NCBI RefSeq assembly: GCF_022832385.1
Contig: NZ_JALHLE010000044.1
Span: forward strand, 1-50,122
Direction: 5' to 3'
Source: Novosphingobium album (ex Hu et al. 2023)
Lineage (GTDB): Bacteria > Pseudomonadota > Alphaproteobacteria > Sphingomonadales > Sphingomonadaceae
DNA length: 50,122 bases
Made by a program: the position numbers and the translations under genes. Under the pieces are notes generated by a model. The model made no database searches, was not told the DNA's origin, and saw only the letters and a program-made list of their open reading frames with translations. Shown here one piece after another: positions 8,366 through 16,293 of the stretch (its first letter is position 1; every line of letters starts with the position of its first letter).

Positions 8366-9714
8366 GACAGTCCTCGCACATAGGCATCGACAGTTCCCGA
8401 GCAGCTGATCTTGTCATCGCCCTCAAGGTCCGAATAGCGGGCGATGTTGTCCCGGATGGACGGAGACGAGGCACCGCATTCGCAGCGGCCAAAATCGATC
8501 TGGATCCTGTCGCCGGAGATCAGGCCACCCCAACGCCCATCGAGCGACAGGTCGAAAAAGGCGGCACGCCCCTCGACTTCACCGCTGCCGGGGATCGGCA
8601 CGAGGGCATCACCCTCCTTGTTGAGCGGCAGGCAGACCAGCCATGGCGGCACGTGGTAGCGCCCTCCCTTCTGGCAGCGCGGCATGGCCGTCTGTATCTC
8701 CTGCATGCTGTACATCTGATAGCTGTTCGCGGCCTGCAGGTTGAACGTCTCGAAAACGAATTCCCGGTAGTTTTCGGGCAGTTTCGCCCCTTTCAGGCCG
8801 CCTGCGACATAGGATATGTTTTCAGGGTGGAAGTCTTTGGCACCGTAGCCGCGGTTACGGACTTCTTCCGCAATCGGGAAAAGGGCGCCCCACATTCCCG
8901 AAATGAAGAGCTTTTCGCCTCGAGCCTCGATCAGTGCGTCGGCGCAGATGCCAACCGCTGCATCCATCGCCTTTTGCCGCTCGGCCGAGACTTCCTCGAA
9001 CTCTGCGATGTCGCCGGGGCGGGCGGTTCCCTCGGCAATAGCCTTGCGCAGCGCGATCATCCGGCTGATGGACCCAACCGTAATCGGGGGAACCGGATAG
9101 CTGAACCGTTCCTTGCCGGGCACGCCAAAGGCGTCGCGCAGTGCCTCGCCGATCACGGCATTACGCGGCACCTGGGTGATGGGCGCAAGACCGAACACGA
9201 TGCGGTCCTGTTGCGGTCTCACCCCGGTCCCCCAGGACACTGCATTGACGTTGTCCTTGCAGAACCACTCGATATCAGACGGAGACGACGGCAACATGGC
9301 GGGCTTGCCGGTCGTGCCGCTGGTGCACGAGATATAGTGGCCTGCCGTCTTCAAACGCTCAACCCATTCGTCGATATCGGCTATGCCTTCCAGGTCGACG
9401 CCGTTCAGTGGATGGGCATCTACGGTGCCAAGCCATTTGGTCAGGCGATCCCACTGGCCATCGCTCAGGACGCGCTCGGGATAGCTCTTGTAGGCCGTAT
9501 GCGGCAGCAGCAGCGGCACGACATCCGCAAGCTCCCGGATCCGGGTAATTCCGGCTTCCTTCGCACGGTGCGCAACCAGCTTCACCTTGCCGGCGAATTC
9601 CTGCAGCCGTTCATCGAGAGCCGCGACTTGTGTCTCGCGCAGTTCCTCGATCGGGACGCAGTAAGCTTCATCACTGCCCTGCATCCCCATAAGCCTGTCG
9701 ACAGCCTCTCCCAT
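8362..9714 (-). CDS. LuxE-like acyl-protein synthetase
   Basis: This 450-residue protein is an adenylate-forming enzyme of the LuxE type. Residues 129-140 (ISCTSGTTGKPAM region) are the ATP-binding Ser/Thr/Gly-rich loop. In bioluminescent bacteria LuxE activates fatty acid as acyl-AMP and passes it through a C-terminal cysteine to LuxC. Here cysteines occur near the C-terminus (GRCECG and ISCSGT), which fits an acyl-carrier role. A GAGGAGA site precedes the ATG. It is the first gene of a two-gene operon with the LuxC-like reductase and is divergent from an IclR regulator with two operator-like dyads between them. The pair would act as a carboxylic acid reductase. Confidence 0.85.
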   Translation of the reverse strand: MGEAVDRLMGMQGSDEAYCVPIEELRETQVAALDERLQEFAGKVKLVAHRAKEAGITRIRELADVVPLLLPHTAYKSYPERVLSDGQWDRLTKWLGTVDAHPLNGVDLEGIADIDEWVERLKTAGHYISCTSGTTGKPAMLPSSPSDIEWFCKDNVNAVSWGTGVRPQQDRIVFGLAPITQVPRNAVIGEALRDAFGVPGKERFSYPVPPITVGSISRMIALRKAIAEGTARPGDIAEFEEVSAERQKAMDAAVGICADALIEARGEKLFISGMWGALFPIAEEVRNRGYGAKDFHPENISYVAGGLKGAKLPENYREFVFETFNLQAANSYQMYSMQEIQTAMPRCQKGGRYHVPPWLVCLPLNKEGDALVPIPGSGEVEGRAAFFDLSLDGRWGGLISGDRIQIDFGRCECGASSPSIRDNIARYSDLEGDDKISCSGTVDAYVRGLS

Positions 9715-9779
9715 TCTTCTCTCCTCTCGTCAGGTCAGGGCGGAGAAGCCTCGGCCCCTCGGGGATTGACCTGCATTTT

Positions 9780-9796
9780 GTATCGCATTACGATAC
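9780..9796. promoter_or_regulatory. IclR-type operator candidate, copy 1
   Basis: GTATCGCATTACGATAC is a perfect 6-bp inverted repeat with a 5-bp centre. It lies between the divergent luxE-like and iclR genes, and a near-identical copy follows exactly 20 bp later. Confidence 0.55.
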
Positions 9797-9800
9797 GTTA

Positions 9801-9815
9801 TATTGCATAACGATA
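9801..9815. promoter_or_regulatory. IclR-type operator candidate, copy 2
   Basis: TATTGCATAACGATA repeats the core of the preceding dyad (consensus TATYGCATWACGATA) with a 20-bp period, about two helical turns, so two dimers could bind the same DNA face. The copy ends 18 bp before the iclR start codon. Confidence 0.55.
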
Positions 9816-9833
9816 TAGGACTAGATTTGGGTC

Positions 9834-10574
9834 ATGGCTGTCAAGTCAAATCAGAGCGCGGAACGGGTCCTGCAGGTTCTCGACGCGATCGCGGCCAACC
9901 AGCCGGTCGGCGTCAGCACGCTCTCCCGGATCCTGGACTTGGACAAGAATGCCGTACAACGCGCCCTGGTCACCCTGGCGCAGACCGGGTGGATCGCGGC
10001 GGCGCCTTCGCCAAGCAAGGGTTGGGAACTGACGGCGCACATATTTTCCATAGCGCACAAGGGGCAGCGCAAGAACGACCTGCGGCAGCGCGCACGCCCG
10101 GAACTCGAGGCGCTGCGCAATGCGACCGGTGAAACCGCGATCCTGACCATCCCGACTTTCGACGAGTTCATCATTGCCGACGTAGTCGAAAGCCGTCAGG
10201 TACTGCGGTCCGTGCCCGACATCGGAGAGATAGCCCCTCCCCGGAACAGCGCCACGGGACTGGCGGTGCTGCCCTACCTGCCTGCGGAGCGCCAGCGCAT
10301 CCTGCTGGGCACCGCCCCCGATCAGCCTCTGCTCGAACAATATGCGAATACGCTTCGGCGCGGCTTCGCGGTGGCAGTCGATGCTCCGGTCGCGGGCGGC
10401 GCCAGTATTGCCGCAGCGATTTTCGATGCGCAGGGCTTGCCATGCGGCGCCATCGTCATTGCCGGCCCGAAGGACCGCTTGCCGCCTCAACGCCAGGACG
10501 AGATCGGCGAACTGGTAAGAACTGCCAGCATCAACCTGTCCCACGCCGCCCCGGTACGGCATCCGGCCGCCTAG
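9834..10574 (+). CDS. IclR-family transcriptional regulator
   Basis: This 246-residue protein has an N-terminal winged helix (about residues 8-65, SAERVLQVLDAIAANQPVG then LSRILDLDKNAVQRALVTL) and a C-terminal IclR effector domain with the usual GETAILTIP and GGASIAAAIFD segments. IclR proteins bind a catabolite and repress or activate neighbouring genes. It is transcribed away from the luxE/luxC-like operon across a gap that holds two tandem dyads, so it most likely controls that operon and itself. The effector may be the carboxylic acid or aldehyde handled by the LuxCE-like pair. Confidence 0.9.
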   Translation: MAVKSNQSAERVLQVLDAIAANQPVGVSTLSRILDLDKNAVQRALVTLAQTGWIAAAPSPSKGWELTAHIFSIAHKGQRKNDLRQRARPELEALRNATGETAILTIPTFDEFIIADVVESRQVLRSVPDIGEIAPPRNSATGLAVLPYLPAERQRILLGTAPDQPLLEQYANTLRRGFAVAVDAPVAGGASIAAAIFDAQGLPCGAIVIAGPKDRLPPQRQDEIGELVRTASINLSHAAPVRHPAA

Positions 10575-10634
10575 CGGCCTTCGGCAGCAGGACAGTCCGC
10601 GCCTGCCCGGGTAGCGAGGTTCGAACTCGGGCTA

Positions 10635-10676
10635 TTGACCCTGCGCGGTAAGGCTTAGCCGATCACGCAGGGTCAA
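10635..10676. terminator. Bidirectional terminator hairpin
   Basis: A perfect 11-bp stem (TTGACCCTGCG with CGCAGGGTCAA) and 20-nt loop lies between the convergent iclR and amidohydrolase genes. There is no long T-run on either side. Confidence 0.55.
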
Positions 10677-10692
10677 CCAGTCCTGAGCAATG

Positions 10693-12012
10693 TCAGGCAG
10701 GTTCGGCATGTTTGGTGAACATGGCGATGATGTCCCCCGAGGTCACCGGCCGCGGCTGTTCACCGGCCGCCAGCGGTGCTGCACCGCCGGTCGATATCAG
10801 GGCGGTATCCACCCCTGCTTCCCTGGCCTGAGCCCGCAACGCTCCGACCGTCAGTTCCTCGCGCTTGTGATGATCGAACATCGGGAAGTTGTAGAGCCGC
10901 ATGGCATTGCGATGCGTCACCTTGTCGATCTGTTCATCGGTCAGGAACTGGGCCGACTTCCAGAGGATTTCCGGTGCATTGGGCCACGGTGCATCCGAAT
11001 GCGGATAATCGACTTCGTAGCAGACGTTGTCCTCGCCGATGAGGTCGAGGTTACGAAGACCATAGGCATCGTCGATGAAGCAGCTGGAGAAGTGGCGCCT
11101 GAAGCGCTCGCTGGGCTTCTCGTCGCCGAAGTACTGGTTCGAGTGCGTCCAGACATGATGCTGTTCGTGGCTGTAGTCGGCCCGTTCCATCAGATAGGGA
11201 ATCCAGCCGATGCCGCTTTCGGAAAGGCACACCTTCATGGACGGATAGCGGGTCAGTGCCGCCAGATTGAGCCAGTCGGCGGCACCGAAGGCCACCGCCA
11301 TAGGCATCGTCGCGATGTTGACCTCGATAGGGCTTTCCATCGACGGGTGCGGCGAGACATTGCCGGTGCCGATGTGCAGGCAGATCGCGGTATCGCAATC
11401 GGTCACCGCCTTCCACAGCGGCTCCCAGTATTCATTGTGGATCGAGGGCAGCCCGCGCATGGTCGGATTATCGCTCATGGTGACCGCGAAACAGCCCTTG
11501 TCGGCGAGCCGCCGCACTTCCCTCGCTGTTTCGTCCATGTCCCACAGCGGCAGGCAGCCGATCGGGATGAAGCGGCCCGGATATTTCCCGCACCATTCGT
11601 CGATGTGCCAGTCGTTGTAGGCACGCATGTGAACCAGAGCCTGCTTCTTGTCGTCGGCGGAAATGAACAGGCCGCCATCGATGCCGGCAAAGCTTGGAAA
11701 ATTGAGGCTGGCGGCAACGCCGTTGACGTTCATGTCGCCGATGCGTGCATCGACGTCCCAGCAGCCCTTGCGGAGCTGGTCGAGGTTGGTCGGCTCCATG
11801 CCGTATTCCTCGCGCACGCGTCCGGTAACAGCGTTGAGCGCGACCGACTGGATCTGCTTGCCCTGATATTCCCAGTAGTTGGCACCGTCCGGCTTCACCT
11901 TGAGCTTGGGCGCCGTCGCGTAGTCCTGGCCCGACAATTGATTGTCGAACACGGTTCCCGGCTCGGTGATGTGATCGTCGACACTGACAATCACCATGTC
12001 TTCCATTTTCAT
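10693..12012 (-). CDS. Amidohydrolase-2 family protein (ACMSD-like)
   Basis: This 439-residue protein belongs to the amidohydrolase-related TIM-barrel family, whose members include ACMSD and gamma-resorcylate decarboxylase. It begins MVIVSVDDHITEP, where the family usually has HxH or a close variant; here it reads D-D-H. Other family features are the FIPIGCLPLWD strand, CLHIGTG, LSESGIGWIP and YEVDYPHSDAPWPNAPEIL near the C-terminus. It is likely a decarboxylase or C-C/C-O hydrolase acting on a carboxylated intermediate. ATG at 12012 has a GGGAG site; the longer frame from 12060 overlaps the P450 end. It is the last gene of the ferredoxin-P450-amidohydrolase operon. Confidence 0.8.
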   Translation of the reverse strand: MKMEDMVIVSVDDHITEPGTVFDNQLSGQDYATAPKLKVKPDGANYWEYQGKQIQSVALNAVTGRVREEYGMEPTNLDQLRKGCWDVDARIGDMNVNGVAASLNFPSFAGIDGGLFISADDKKQALVHMRAYNDWHIDEWCGKYPGRFIPIGCLPLWDMDETAREVRRLADKGCFAVTMSDNPTMRGLPSIHNEYWEPLWKAVTDCDTAICLHIGTGNVSPHPSMESPIEVNIATMPMAVAFGAADWLNLAALTRYPSMKVCLSESGIGWIPYLMERADYSHEQHHVWTHSNQYFGDEKPSERFRRHFSSCFIDDAYGLRNLDLIGEDNVCYEVDYPHSDAPWPNAPEILWKSAQFLTDEQIDKVTHRNAMRLYNFPMFDHHKREELTVGALRAQAREAGVDTALISTGGAAPLAAGEQPRPVTSGDIIAMFTKHAEPA

Positions 12013-12064
12013 GGCTTCACTCCCATGCGCGGATCTTCTGCCGCGCGTTTCCATTTGCAATTGC

Positions 12065-13339
12065 TCACCAGACGAGCGGAACCGCAGCGGGGCCCACGAC
12101 GCCGCCGGGCTTGTAGGCGATTTCCGTTCCCGGCTTCACGGAGAACCTGGGAATCCGCTTGAGCCATTCCTCAAGGGCGACCCTGAGTTCGAGCCGCGCA
12201 AGGTGCCCGCCCATGCAGCTGTGAACACCTACCGTGAACGCGAGGATCGTCTTGCGGGGTCTGTCGAAATCGACCTTGAGCGGATCGGGGAACACGTCCG
12301 GATCGAAATTCGCGGCCGGCAGGCAGGTCATGACCCGGTCACCGGCTTTCATGCGCACGCCGCGCAGCTCGATGTCATGCGTCACATAGCGGCTGGAGAA
12401 GGTAACGGAATATCTCCGCAACAGCTCCTCGACGATCTTGTGCATGTCGCCCGGGCGGTCGATGATTTCCTGGACCCGGTCCGGATTGCGCGCGAGCCAC
12501 AGCCAGATGTTGTTGAGCGTGGCGTAGACCGTATCCAGCCCCCCGATCCACAGGAAGCAAACGAAGCCGAACACTTCCTTGTCGGAAAGCGGGCGCCCGT
12601 CGATGCTGGCATTGGCAATAAGGCTGATCACGCCCTCGTCGGGATTGGCCTTCTTCTCCGCAATAGCCCCCTTGAGGTAGGCAATGGCCTTGCCGAAGGC
12701 CATGCCCACTTCGGCCGGATCCTGGGAGTGGATCATGATGTCGGCCCACTCGACGAAAGTCGGCAGCATGTCCTGGGGCAGCCCCATGATGTCGAGGAAC
12801 ACCGAGACGGGCAGAGGGCGGCCGAACGCCGTCGTGAACTCGCATTCGCCCTTTGCCGCAAACTGGTCGATCAGATCGCCTGCACGCTGGCGGATCTTGC
12901 CTTCCAGCTTCGCGACGCCGGCGGGACAGAACAGCGGATCGACGATGTTGCGGTATTTCCGGTGATGCGGCGGATCGATCTCCTGCGGAATGAAGAAGAA
13001 ATAGTCGTTCGGGTCACGCGGAAAGGGTGCTGCCTCCAGGTTCCGGAAGGTCTCGGCATTGCGCAGAACGTGCAGGCAATCCTCATGCTTGGTGAGAATC
13101 CACGAGTTCCCGAACGGCGAGACGTTATAGAACACCGGCGGAAATTTCTCATGCATCGCCGCCATGTAGTCATGGGGCTCCTGCAGATATTCGGCGCCGG
13201 TAATCAGCCCGGCGTCGAGGATCAGCTCGGGCGGCACATGATCGGGAATCTGGTCCGGTCCTGCCCGCTTCGGCAGGTTGGGGCATTGGGGATTGGCAGG
13301 GTCCTGCACGAAGACCATTTCGCTGCTTTCAGTCGCCAT
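12065..13339 (-). CDS. Cytochrome P450 (first copy)
   Basis: This 424-residue soluble bacterial P450 shows the oxygen-activating I-helix motif GGLDTVYATL, the K-helix ExxR (EELLRR), and the heme-ligand loop FTVGVHSCMG with Cys375. It should insert one oxygen atom into a hydrophobic substrate using electrons from a [2Fe-2S] ferredoxin. Such a ferredoxin lies 22 bp upstream and is very likely its partner. A matching ferredoxin reductase is not in this window. The start at 13339 follows GGAGAGG. The downstream amidohydrolase gene is 52 bp away. The GbsR/MarR gene on the far side of the divergent gap is the probable regulator. Confidence 0.93.
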   Translation of the reverse strand: MATESSEMVFVQDPANPQCPNLPKRAGPDQIPDHVPPELILDAGLITGAEYLQEPHDYMAAMHEKFPPVFYNVSPFGNSWILTKHEDCLHVLRNAETFRNLEAAPFPRDPNDYFFFIPQEIDPPHHRKYRNIVDPLFCPAGVAKLEGKIRQRAGDLIDQFAAKGECEFTTAFGRPLPVSVFLDIMGLPQDMLPTFVEWADIMIHSQDPAEVGMAFGKAIAYLKGAIAEKKANPDEGVISLIANASIDGRPLSDKEVFGFVCFLWIGGLDTVYATLNNIWLWLARNPDRVQEIIDRPGDMHKIVEELLRRYSVTFSSRYVTHDIELRGVRMKAGDRVMTCLPAANFDPDVFPDPLKVDFDRPRKTILAFTVGVHSCMGGHLARLELRVALEEWLKRIPRFSVKPGTEIAYKPGGVVGPAAVPLVW

Positions 13340-13361
13340 TGAACCTCTCCGTTCGCGGTGG

Positions 13362-13688
13362 TCAGAATTGGGTTTCGGGCAGATGTACAATCAGCCCATC
13401 GAGATCGTCCGTCACCGTGATCTGGCACGAAAGACGGCTCGTGGGCTTCACTTCGCAGGCAGCCGCCTCAAGCAGCTCCTTCTCGACGTCGTTCGCGGGA
13501 CCACCGACCGTCGCGGCCCAGGCCTCGTCAATGTAGCAATGGCAGGTCGCACAGGACGGCGCGCCGCCACACTCTCCCGCAATGCCTTCAACGCCATTGT
13601 AGAGCGCACCGTGCATAACATTTTCGCCAACGGGAACCTCAACGGTGGCCGCACGGCCATCATGCGACACGTATGTGATCTTCGGCAT
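13362..13688 (-). CDS. [2Fe-2S] ferredoxin, adrenodoxin/putidaredoxin type
   Basis: This 108-residue protein has four cluster cysteines, C40, C46, C49 and C88, in the adrenodoxin-type pattern Cx5Cx2C...C (GECGGAPSCATCHC and RLSCQI). It transfers single electrons from an NADH-dependent ferredoxin reductase to a P450. It is the only ferredoxin seen in the window, so it may also serve the second P450 and possibly the Rieske oxygenases. It is first in its operon, with a GAGGAA site before the ATG at 13688, and a 15-bp dyad lies 39 bp upstream. Confidence 0.93.
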   Translation of the reverse strand: MPKITYVSHDGRAATVEVPVGENVMHGALYNGVEGIAGECGGAPSCATCHCYIDEAWAATVGGPANDVEKELLEAAACEVKPTSRLSCQITVTDDLDGLIVHLPETQF

Positions 13689-13726
13689 TCCCTCGTTCCT
13701 CTGCTCCGGCGGGGATTTTCTCCCCC

Positions 13727-13741
13727 ACAATCCGGGATTGT
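13727..13741. promoter_or_regulatory. Operator candidate in the ferredoxin/marR divergent gap
   Basis: ACAATCCGGGATTGT is a perfect 7-bp inverted repeat around one central base, 39 bp upstream of the ferredoxin start. Its size and position fit a MarR-type operator controlling the P450 operon. Confidence 0.45.
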
Positions 13742-13811
13742 CCGCCCTCCCCCCTGCACAATGGGACTCAGTGCAGTATGGAGGTTGCAATCCCTATTGA
13801 AATACACAATA

Positions 13812-13827
13812 TTCAGGACATACTGAA
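13812..13827. promoter_or_regulatory. Second operator candidate before the MarR-like gene
   Basis: TTCAGgacataCTGAA is a 5-bp inverted repeat with a 6-bp spacer, directly before the ATG at 13829. It could serve autoregulation. It differs from the dyad at 13727, so both may not bind the same protein. Confidence 0.3.
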
Positions 13828-13828
13828 C

Positions 13829-14290
13829 ATGTCAAACGATAAACTCACCCCGAGCCAGCAGGCTTTCATCGACGCTTTCGCGAACATGCTTCTCAGCTGG
13901 GGCATGACGATCGGTCCGGCGCGCCTCTATGGATATCTGCTGCTTGTGCAGGCGCCAGTTTCGCTGGACGAATTCACCGAGGTTCTGGGCATCAGCAAAA
14001 GCGCCGCCAGCACGGCAGCCCGCGAACTCGAATCCATGGGCATAGCCCACCGGATCACGGATCGCGGCAGCAAGCGCATTCGCTACGAAGTATCAAAAGA
14101 CCCCGGAATTGCCTTGCGCAGCCATGCCGACCTGCTCGGCAAGATGGCCGACCTCATCAGCGCCAATTGCGATGCGATAGTTTCCGGTACCGCGCGCCAG
14201 CGCCTGACAGAACTCGCCAGTTTCCACCGCAACCTGAAGCAGGCGATGGAAACGGTGATCGATCAGCATCAATCCGGGCTGGCAGAATGA
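13829..14290 (+). CDS. GbsR/MarR-type transcriptional regulator
   Basis: About 153 residues if the ATG at 13829 is used; the frame is open back to 13778, but that start would cover the dyad at 13812-13827. The winged-helix core LDEFTEVLGISKSAASTAARELESMGIAHRITDRGSKR matches the GbsR-like branch of MarR regulators. The C-terminal part is helical (LTELASFHRNLKQAMETV), fitting a dimerisation region. It is divergent from the ferredoxin-P450-amidohydrolase operon and is its likely regulator. The ligand is unknown. Confidence 0.8.
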   Translation: MSNDKLTPSQQAFIDAFANMLLSWGMTIGPARLYGYLLLVQAPVSLDEFTEVLGISKSAASTAARELESMGIAHRITDRGSKRIRYEVSKDPGIALRSHADLLGKMADLISANCDAIVSGTARQRLTELASFHRNLKQAMETVIDQHQSGLAE

Positions 14291-14352
14291 GGCGGGGCAG
14301 CGAAATCGCCGTCGAGGCAGCACAGGCTGTCCGGCAATACCATGCCCCGGCC

Positions 14353-14940
14353 TTATTCTGGTTTTGAGGCCCTGCCGGAAAGCGAGAGGCCGTCCTCAAG
14401 CTGCACGCCAATGGCGACCAGCCCCCAGGCCACCATGGTGAAATATCCCGCAGCGTGGATCAGATCCATGATCTGCTGGCACGACATGACGGCAGTAAGC
14501 TCGGCCCAGGCCGCATCGTCAATCTTGCCGCCGTCGCAGGTCTGGTCGACCGCTGTCAGCAGCATGCGGTCTTCGCGATTCCAGATGGGCGATGAGCCGC
14601 CGGTCCTTACGGCCGCAATCTCTGCTTCGGTCAAGCCCGCCTGACGCGCGGTCAGCGAGTTGTGCCCCCACTGGTATGTGGAGTTGTAGCGATGGGCGAC
14701 GCGCAGCACGATCAGCTTCTGCTGACGCGGGCTGAGCGTCGAATTGAGGATGAAGTACTTGCCGAGATCGAGCGAAGCCAGCGCCAGTGGCGGGTGATTC
14801 GCCAGCGTCATCATCGTGTTGGAGCGCGAGCCCTTCTCACGGGCCTCATCCCCTTCCCAGAACGCGAAAACGTCTCGCGCAGCCTCTGTCCATTCCGCGC
14901 GCGCCAGCGGGGCAATGCGGGGCGTTTTCGCCTCAGTCAC
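14353..14940 (-). CDS. Carboxymuconolactone decarboxylase/AhpD-like protein
   Basis: This 195-residue, mostly helical protein has the CMD-type core (LNSTLSPRQQKLIVLRVAHRYNSTYQWGHNSLTARQAGLTE, given here only as residues about 65-105). The CxxC redox pair of true AhpD is absent; a histidine occurs in YQWGHNSLTAR. Members without CxxC include decarboxylases and many uncharacterised catabolic proteins, so the reaction cannot be named. It lies 124 bp downstream of the TauD-type dioxygenase on the same strand and probably shares its transcript. Confidence 0.75.
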   Translation of the reverse strand: MTEAKTPRIAPLARAEWTEAARDVFAFWEGDEAREKGSRSNTMMTLANHPPLALASLDLGKYFILNSTLSPRQQKLIVLRVAHRYNSTYQWGHNSLTARQAGLTEAEIAAVRTGGSSPIWNREDRMLLTAVDQTCDGGKIDDAAWAELTAVMSCQQIMDLIHAAGYFTMVAWGLVAIGVQLEDGLSLSGRASKPE

Positions 14941-15064
14941 CAGATCATCTCATCCCTTATTGGACACGCGTGAAGCACGCTCGTGCATGACCCGGCCGTG
15001 CCAGCGGCGCCGGCCGGGTCCACATGTCCTGAGCGCGATTACGCCCGCGCGATCCGGCTTAGTC

Positions 15065-15895
15065 TCAGGAAAAGGCTTCCTCGCCTTCCAGCTTGGTGCG
15101 GTGCATCTGCCGGTCGCAATCGAGCGGATAGGCCATCGCGCGATGCATGGTGCCGGTGTTGTCCCACAGCACGGCATCCCCGACTGACCAGGTATGGCTC
15201 AGCGAGAAACGCTCCTGCGTCGCCCAATCGCGCAGCTTGACCAGCAAGCGGCGGCTTTCCAGCGGATCCATGCCGACGATGTAGTCCGCGGTGGACCCCA
15301 GCACGAGCGACTTGCGGCCGGAATCGTGCGTCCAGACCAGCGGCAGCTCGTTGGTCCCCAGAGCTTCCCATTCCTCATACTTGGCAAGGCTGGGCTCCGG
15401 ATCGACATAGAGCTGCGAGTTCACGAAAGAGTGCACCACGCGCAATTTGCCGAGCGCTTCCTTCTCCTCGTCCGACAGCGCGTCATAGGCAGCGTAAGTG
15501 TTGCAGAACTCGGTATTGCCGCCGACGGGCGCGGTCTTCTTGCAGGTCAGGATCGACGCGAACAGCGGCACTTGCTGCATGGTGCCGTCTATGTGCCAGT
15601 AAAAGGCGCCCTTCACGTAATCGGCCTGCGGATTGACCTTCTTGTCCATCGAGATCTTGAAGACGTCGCCGCGCATTTCCGGGACCCATTTCCCGAGCGT
15701 CTTGGTGAACTCGATCTGCTCCTCGTCGTCGAAATGCACCTGCGAGAAGACGATGACACCGCGATCCTCAAGCATTTCGCGGATCTGGCCGGCAAACTTG
15801 CCGCTCAGAAGCGCTTCCTTGCTGGCATCCACCACCGCGCCGATCAGCGGCTTCACTTCCTGAACGGCGAACTTGTCTGCAACGGCTGCTGTCAT
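15065..15895 (-). CDS. TauD/TfdA-family Fe(II)/2-oxoglutarate dioxygenase
   Basis: This 276-residue protein, of normal family length, carries the iron-binding HxD at H101-I-D103 (WHIDGT), the distal H251 (GTMHRAM) and the 2-oxoglutarate-binding arginines R262/R266 at the usual spacing. Family members hydroxylate or cleave sulfonates, aryloxy acids, carnitine precursors and similar compounds. The substrate is not evident. A promoter (TTGACG-N18-TAAACA, minus strand) and a large AT-rich palindrome lie in the upstream gap. AGGAG precedes the ATG. The CMD-like gene probably follows on the same transcript. Confidence 0.88.
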   Translation of the reverse strand: MTAAVADKFAVQEVKPLIGAVVDASKEALLSGKFAGQIREMLEDRGVIVFSQVHFDDEEQIEFTKTLGKWVPEMRGDVFKISMDKKVNPQADYVKGAFYWHIDGTMQQVPLFASILTCKKTAPVGGNTEFCNTYAAYDALSDEEKEALGKLRVVHSFVNSQLYVDPEPSLAKYEEWEALGTNELPLVWTHDSGRKSLVLGSTADYIVGMDPLESRRLLVKLRDWATQERFSLSHTWSVGDAVLWDNTGTMHRAMAYPLDCDRQMHRTKLEGEEAFS

Positions 15896-15975
15896 ATGCC
15901 CAAACTCCTGCCCAAACTTCTCAAGGCCTGCGGCTTTGCCGGATACTGGCCTGAATCACAAAAAATTTGAACACC

Positions 15976-16005
15976 TGTTTAGCGCATTGCGGCCAGCACC
16001 GTCAA
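15976..16005 (-). promoter_or_regulatory. Sigma70-like promoter of the TauD operon
   Basis: On the minus strand TTGACG (16005-16000) and TAAACA (15981-15976) are separated by 18 bp, about 80 bp upstream of the TauD start. The palindrome at 16008-16030 abuts the -35 element, an activator-like position. Confidence 0.4.
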
Positions 16006-16007
16006 TT

Positions 16008-16030
16008 CTGATATTATCAAATAATATTAG
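16008..16030. promoter_or_regulatory. AT-rich 23-bp palindrome, operator candidate
   Basis: The core ATATTATCAAATAATAT (16011-16027) is a perfect 7-bp inverted repeat, and the dyad extends to 23 bp with one mismatch. It stands out sharply from the GC-rich surroundings and lies just upstream of the TauD-operon -35 element. Confidence 0.5.
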
Positions 16031-16293
16031 TATGTTACAGAGAGAACCCACCCTTCCGCCCGATCGCAAAACGGGGCTGGAGAATGCGAATGCGGTCTGC
16101 CAGCCGAGTGCTTGGCCAAGCCGCCAGCCCCCTCGGCGGCGAGCATGGGCGGGCACGCCAGCATCTGGCGAAGCCGCCCCGGCAGTGTGCGGCAAAGCGC
16201 CCTGCACACCTCAGCGCAGACGCGCAAATAGCTGCTACTGAAGAGCGGCATCCGGCCGGACGATGCGATGCACCGCAGGCCGGATCGACAGAG

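Larger units (their letters stand above)
15896..16293. other. Intergenic region between TauD-type and TetR genes
   Basis: No convincing gene. The left part (15976-16030) holds a promoter and palindrome for the TauD operon. The right part (16031-16293) is GC-rich, with only short frames that look random, and I see nothing else in it. Confidence 0.6.

Noticed and set aside
10690..13342. Long plus-strand frames opposite the amidohydrolase and first P450
   Set aside because: The translations show no recognisable motifs, while the minus strand encodes complete, recognisable enzymes with ribosome-binding sites.
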